DNA of 64,000 nucleotides from Nitrospirota bacterium (GTDB taxonomy: Bacteria; Nitrospirota; Nitrospiria; Nitrospirales; Nitrospiraceae). Where the stretch lies: contig JACRLR010000007.1 of NCBI GenBank assembly GCA_016219645.1, forward strand, positions 62,001 through 126,000. The letters are read 5' to 3'. Of this stretch, positions 60,171-64,000 are shown in pieces (the first letter of the stretch is position 1; each line of letters opens with the position of its first letter). A program made the position numbers and the translations under genes. The notes beneath the pieces were generated by a model that worked only from the letters and a program-made list of their open reading frames with translations, searched no databases and was not told the origin of the DNA.

Positions 60171-60265
60171 CGGTTTCTCTGGTTTGTTTAGTTTATTTGG
60201 TCCTTCCGGTCAGTCTCGTGCAACCAAACAAACGAGTCAAACCAAACAAACCAAATAAACAGGTT
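60171..60265. repeat. 9-base inverted array A16
   Basis: Arms GGTTTGTTTAGTTTATTT and CCAAACAAACCAAATAAA fill the gap between prcA and pafA. Confidence 0.88.
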
Positions 60266-60950
60266 AGGTGGTGAGGAGCTGTTTGGTGTCCACCGGAGTC
60301 AGCCGTCGGAATCTTCGTCCGTCTCTGGTGCGGTCTAACACTGCTACTTCCAAACTCTCCGGCGAGAGTTTCTGATTCCCAACTTGGTCGAGTGCGGCAA
60401 TACAGAGCACAAGCGCAGCTTGAAGTTCCGGAGGTTGTGTGAACCCTTTTTCTCGTAACACGGCCTGCACGGCCTCGGACTTGCCTCCGATCACCGCAAA
60501 GGCACGCTCATCGATGATGCTCCCGTCAAAAGATATGCGGTACATCTCGTTGGCCTGACCATTGTGACCCACCTGGACAACCAGGATTTCTACCTCCAGC
60601 GGCTTCAACTCCTGGCTGAAAATGGTGCCGAGGCTTTGTGAATAGCCGTTCGCAAGTGAGCGAGCCGTCACATCTTCCCTGCTATACATGAATCCCTTGA
60701 GGTCCGCATGTCTAATGCCGGCCTTTCGGAGGTTCTCAAACTCGCTGTACTTGCCGGCCCCCGCAAAGGCAATGCTGTCGTACACCTCGGATATCTTATA
60801 CAGGGAGGCGCTGGGATTCTCCGCGACAAGAAGGATCCCACTCACATATTCGAGGGCAATGATGGAACGGCCTTTCGCAATGCCTTTCTTGGCATACTCC
60901 GCCTTGTCCTGCATCATCTGCTCGGGCGAGACGTAATAGGGCATTGGCAT
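60264..60950 (-). CDS. prcA: Proteasome subunit alpha
   Basis: The 228-residue Ntn-fold subunit lacks the catalytic Thr. YYVSPEQMMQDKAEYAKKGI is the alpha N-terminal helix; AKGRSIIALEYVSGILLVAE is the first strand pair. KISEVYDSIAFAGAGKYSEF is the alpha-type core and RAFAVIGGKSEAVQAVLREK the later block. The C-terminus (VDTKQLLTT) forms part of the ring surface. AAGGAG upstream, inside the prcB end, supports the ATG; the genes are two bases apart. It builds the outer rings of the 20S core with PrcB. Confidence 0.94.
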   Translation of the reverse strand: MPMPYYVSPEQMMQDKAEYAKKGIAKGRSIIALEYVSGILLVAENPSASLYKISEVYDSIAFAGAGKYSEFENLRKAGIRHADLKGFMYSREDVTARSLANGYSQSLGTIFSQELKPLEVEILVVQVGHNGQANEMYRISFDGSIIDERAFAVIGGKSEAVQAVLREKGFTQPPELQAALVLCIAALDQVGNQKLSPESLEVAVLDRTRDGRRFRRLTPVDTKQLLTT

Positions 60951-60952
60951 AC

Positions 60953-61780
60953 TCAGTTCTCCTTGGACCGGCGGGTCGCAATCAACCCGTCATAGATACC
61001 GCGGATCTGCTGGTCGGAGACATCGATAATGCCGGTCGCGTTCACGATCTTCGCGGTGGGGTAAATGCCCCGCACGAGATCTGGGCCGCCGGTGCCGACA
61101 TCGTCATCTGCTGCATTGTACAGAGCCAGCAGAGCCAACTTCAGCGCATCAGGCTCCCCCAGACCTTTGAGGAAATGCTCCCGCATCGCATTACGCGCAT
61201 CTTTGCCGCCCGACCCGATCGCGTGGTAGTCCGACTCTTCGTACCGGCCACCCGCGAGATCGTACTTGAAGATGCGGCCTTCTGCTCGCTTCAGATCGTA
61301 GCCGACATACAGCGGCATGACGACCAGCCCTTGAAAGACCATCGGCAGATTGGCCTTGACCATTTGTCCTAGCTTGTTGGCCTTCCCTTCACAGGACAGC
61401 TGGACCCCTTCCAGTTTTTCATAATGTTCCAGCTCCACTTGGAACAGCTTGGCCATTTCGATACAGGGGCCGGCGGCCCCTGCGATCGCCATGGCGGAAT
61501 ACTCATCAATTTTGAAAACCTTTTCGATCCGCCGCTCGGCAATTTGAAATCCCTCCGTCGCGCGACGGTCCCCGGCAATCACCACACCCTGCTGATATTT
61601 GATGGCGAGTACCGTGGTGGCCTGCGGCACGTTGACAGAGCCGGCTCCACGGGTCGCCTCGGCCGCGGCTTGAGTCTGCAGCGATCCGCTGCGACCGGTC
61701 GGAGTAAGCCCGGGGTGGTGCTGGGTCAAGAAATCGAAAAAACTCGATTCATTATGATTCGGGAGAAATGGCAGTTTCAT
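60953..61780 (-). CDS. prcB: Proteasome subunit beta
   Basis: The 275-residue catalytic subunit has a propeptide of 54 residues (RSGSLQTQAAAEATRGAGSV) ending before the active TTVLAIKYQQGVVIAGDRRA, so Thr55 becomes Thr1 after self-cleavage. The conserved Asp (GDRRAT) and Lys (RIEKVFKID) of the active site are present, as is YSAMAIAGAAGPCIEMAKLF. IGSGGKDARNAMREHFLKGL is a later family block. It forms the inner rings and does the proteolysis. Only 28 bases separate it from dop, where actinobacteria usually have pup. Confidence 0.95.
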   Translation of the reverse strand: MKLPFLPNHNESSFFDFLTQHHPGLTPTGRSGSLQTQAAAEATRGAGSVNVPQATTVLAIKYQQGVVIAGDRRATEGFQIAERRIEKVFKIDEYSAMAIAGAAGPCIEMAKLFQVELEHYEKLEGVQLSCEGKANKLGQMVKANLPMVFQGLVVMPLYVGYDLKRAEGRIFKYDLAGGRYEESDYHAIGSGGKDARNAMREHFLKGLGEPDALKLALLALYNAADDDVGTGGPDLVRGIYPTAKIVNATGIIDVSDQQIRGIYDGLIATRRSKEN

Positions 61781-61808
61781 AATGTGGATCGCCCGGGGTC
61801 TCTGTTGG

Positions 61809-63308
61809 TCAAGCCTTCAGCTTTTCCAGTAATGCATCGACGGTCTCGACCTGATCGAGGAGGTCGCTCGTCAACGAGGCTGTCCCTCTCAACGGGTCCA
61901 TCAATGGCACTCGTTTGACCTGATTATTCCCGACATCGAACAGTACCGACGTCCAACTGACCCCATAGAGTGACTTCGCAAACTTGCTGACACATCGTCC
62001 ACGAAAATAGGCTCGCGTCCCTGGAGGCGGGGTGGCTTCCGCCCGAATGATTTCGACGTCCTGTACGATACGTTCGATCAAGTGACTACGCTCGAGCGTA
62101 AAGTAGAGACCTCTGTCAGGACGGACGTCGTGATATTGAAGATCCATTAAGCGGATTCGTGGATCGTCCCACCCACAGCCCTTCCGCTCCATATAGGATT
62201 CCATCATCTGGCGTTTGGCCACCCAATCCAATTCCCGCACCAAGAGCCGGGGGTCCTGCTCCAACCGATCCAACACGTCTTCCCAACGGACAAGGATGTC
62301 TTTCGTGACTTGAGGCAGATCGCGACAGGCATAGTAACCCATGGCGGCCTTCAAATACGCTCGTTGAATTTCCACCGCCGTTGTTGATCGCCCCCCCGTC
62401 AGTTTGAGGGCTTCCTTCATGCCGACATCGCGAGACACCTTCTTGATGCTTCTAACTGGATCATCCAACTCAAATTGCGGAAGATCCACTCCTGCATCGA
62501 GCAGGTCCAGGACAATGGACAAGGTGCCGACCTTGAGGTAGGTCGAAAGCTCCGCCATGTTGGCATCGCCCACGATCACGTGCAATCGTCGGTGCTTGTC
62601 ATGCTCTCCATGCGGCTCGTCCCGTGAATTGACGATAGGCCGCCTGACCATCGTATTCAGGTCGACGAGGCACTCGAAAAAATCCGCGCGCTGCGAGATC
62701 TGATAATCCGTTGGGCTGGTCTGATTTTCTGCGCCGACCTTGCCTGCCCCTGCAAAAACAAGTCGCGTGACAAAGAATGGCGCCAGGACCTTCACGATGC
62801 GCTCGAAAGGAACCGCACGGGACATGAGATAATTCTCGTGATAGCCGTAGCTGTTGCCCTTGCCGTCCGAGTTGTTCTTGTACAGCACACAATGGTCTCG
62901 TCCTGTAACACGCACCATCTGTGCGAGGCACTGAGCGAGAATCCGCTCACCGGCTCGTTCGAAGGCGACGATCTCTCGCGGGTTATTGCACTCAGGGGTG
63001 GAGTATTCAGGGTGGGCGCCGTCAACGTAGAGTCGTCCCCCATTGGCCAGCACCTTATTCAACTGACGGTTGTATTCAGGATTGGGCCGCTCCCGCTCTC
63101 CCTCGACCTCGAATCCGCGCGCATCGAGCAGCGGATTTTCATTTTCATAGTCCCACACGGCAAGAGGGGCCGGCAGACCTGGATAGTGCCCGATGACAGC
63201 GATGGAATTGGACACAGGGTCGGCTGCGGCAGGATCGCGCGACGCGATGCCGAATTCTGTTTCTGTCCCCATGACGCGGGGAATCGTCAGCGAGATAGGG
63301 TCCTGCAT
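61809..63308 (-). CDS. dop: Depupylase/deamidase of Pup
   Basis: The 499-residue relative of PafA has the Dop-type start RVMGTETEFGIASRDPAAAD and the Dop loop (PLAVWDYENENPLLDARGFE, residues about 48-67), which PafA lacks. GAHPEYSTPECNN, YKNNSDGKGNSYGYHENYLM, NSRDEPHGEHDKHRRLHVIV and GDANMAEL are the catalytic blocks. It should deamidate Pup-GlnC to the Glu form and remove Pup from targets. Twelve bases separate it from arc upstream. Confidence 0.94.
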   Translation of the reverse strand: MQDPISLTIPRVMGTETEFGIASRDPAAADPVSNSIAVIGHYPGLPAPLAVWDYENENPLLDARGFEVEGERERPNPEYNRQLNKVLANGGRLYVDGAHPEYSTPECNNPREIVAFERAGERILAQCLAQMVRVTGRDHCVLYKNNSDGKGNSYGYHENYLMSRAVPFERIVKVLAPFFVTRLVFAGAGKVGAENQTSPTDYQISQRADFFECLVDLNTMVRRPIVNSRDEPHGEHDKHRRLHVIVGDANMAELSTYLKVGTLSIVLDLLDAGVDLPQFELDDPVRSIKKVSRDVGMKEALKLTGGRSTTAVEIQRAYLKAAMGYYACRDLPQVTKDILVRWEDVLDRLEQDPRLLVRELDWVAKRQMMESYMERKGCGWDDPRIRLMDLQYHDVRPDRGLYFTLERSHLIERIVQDVEIIRAEATPPPGTRAYFRGRCVSKFAKSLYGVSWTSVLFDVGNNQVKRVPLMDPLRGTASLTSDLLDQVETVDALLEKLKA

Positions 63309-63320
63309 AGATGTGATGTC

Positions 63321-64000
63321 TTAGAGATAGTGCCCTGTCGTAACGGTTTCGATCTGACGCGACTCGCCCGGACCTCCACTGATCGTCCGAAGATGCACGA
63401 TCTTCTCGCCTTTCTTTCCGGAGATCTTCGCCCAGTCGTCCGGATTGGTCGTGTTGGGCAGGTCTTCGTGTTCCTTAAACTCCTCACGGATGGCCCGGAT
63501 CAAATCCTCGGATTGAAGACCACGGCCTTCCTTTGCGATCGCCCGTTTGACGGCAAACTTTTTCGCGCGTGACACGATGCCTTCGATCAGCGCACCGCTC
63601 GCGAAATCCTTGAAATAGAGCACTTCCTTTTCGCCATTTGCGTATGTGACCTCAATAAACTTATTCTCTTCCGATGACGCATACATCGCCTCGACCGTGA
63701 GATCGGTCATCTTTTGGACCAAGGCCTTGGCGTCTCCCCCATGGCGAGCCAAATCTTCCTCTGAAAACGGCAGGTCGATACTCAGATACTTCGAGAAAAT
63801 ATCCTTTGCCGCCACCACATCGGGACGACCGACCTTGACTTTTACATCTAACCGTCCGGCGCGAAGCACGGCCGGATCGATGAGATCCTGGCGATTACTG
63901 GCTCCGATGACAATGACATTGCGCAGCCGTTCCATCCCGTCGATTTCAGAGAGAAACTGAGGGACGATCGTCGATTCAATGTCGGAAGAGATTCCGGTGC
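63321..64000 (-). CDS. arc: Proteasome-associated AAA+ ATPase ARC/Mpa (partial)
   Basis: The frame continues to the right edge, so the N-terminus with the coiled coil, OB folds and Walker A lies outside. The visible part has [40 protein letters not shown] and [15 protein letters not shown], the second region of homology with arginine fingers. A small helical subdomain follows ([20 protein letters not shown]). The C-terminus [11 protein letters not shown] ends in a penultimate tyrosine, the docking motif that opens the proteasome alpha ring. It unfolds tagged substrates for PrcAB. Confidence 0.94.
   Translation of the reverse strand, partial: TGISSDIESTIVPQFLSEIDGMERLRNVIVIGASNRQDLIDPAVLRAGRLDVKVKVGRPDVVAAKDIFSKYLSIDLPFSEEDLARHGGDAKALVQKMTDLTVEAMYASSEENKFIEVTYANGEKEVLYFKDFASGALIEGIVSRAKKFAVKRAIAKEGRGLQSEDLIRAIREEFKEHEDLPNTTNPDDWAKISGKKGEKIVHLRTISGGPGESRQIETVTTGHYL

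Noticed and set aside
60094-60263. A possible pup gene between prcA and pafA
   Set aside because: The gap is filled by a 9-base array and no frame ends in the Gly-Glu or Gly-Gln expected of a Pup-type tag.

Overview
This window looks like part of the chromosome of a Gram-negative, Nitrospira-like bacterium. It combines a full lipid A/Kdo/heptose pathway and BamA with a Pup-type proteasome operon (ARC, Dop, PrcB, PrcA, PafA). That pairing is known from Nitrospirae and few other Gram-negatives. The assignment is inferred from gene content and has not been checked by a search.

Bases 1-20.5k are a minus-strand O-antigen/polysaccharide cassette. Reading in the direction of transcription, it starts with an EPS-type winged-helix regulator, a four-helix-bundle protein and an UpxY/RfaH-like antiterminator. 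The O-antigen ligase, an APS kinase and the Wzm/Wzt exporter follow. Next come an FkbM methyltransferase, a sugar aminotransferase, a WbqC protein and an acyl-activating set (ACP, ketoreductase, adenylation enzyme, NeuD-like acyltransferase). Last are three further methyltransferases, a beta-propeller protein, a sulfotransferase and several glycosyltransferases; the final one is cut by the left edge. The set predicts a sulfated, methylated and acylated polymer exported by an ABC system.

Bases 21.8-47k are a minus-strand LPS core/lipid A region. In transcription order it holds bamA, two skp-like genes, fabZ, lpxA, lpxI, a Gfo/Idh oxidoreductase, lpxB, msbA, a frameshifted DUF374 acyltransferase, waaA, lpxK, a waaF-gmhB fusion, further heptosyltransferases, core glycosyltransferases and gmd. 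The usual lpxD is missing between skp and fabZ; that gap holds only repeats.

Bases 47.5-55.2k are plus-strand: galU (apparently leaderless), lon, thiL, a DUF2062 membrane protein, an HD phosphohydrolase and two small exported or membrane proteins. Bases 55.7-64k are minus-strand: a TPR lipoprotein, an M23 peptidase coupled to pafA, then pafA, prcA, prcB, dop and arc (cut by the right edge). No Pup/UBact modifier gene is visible.

The most unusual feature is a set of low-complexity arrays at gene boundaries from 20.5k to 60.3k, absent from 1-20k. One family has a 9-base period (TTTGGTTTG-like) and usually forms two inverted arms. It also lies inside coding sequence: in frame within waaA, in the linker of the waaF-gmhB fusion, and at the start of the antiterminator gene. 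Other arrays have a 7-base period and repeatedly contain or touch the stop codon of the neighbouring gene. Nine preserves reading frame. Seven rotates it, so a unit containing a stop triplet closes all three frames. Two copies of a ~150-bp inverted-repeat element, a 203-bp long hairpin and a G-run cluster add to this repeat landscape. No tRNA, rRNA, transposase or CRISPR array was recognised.
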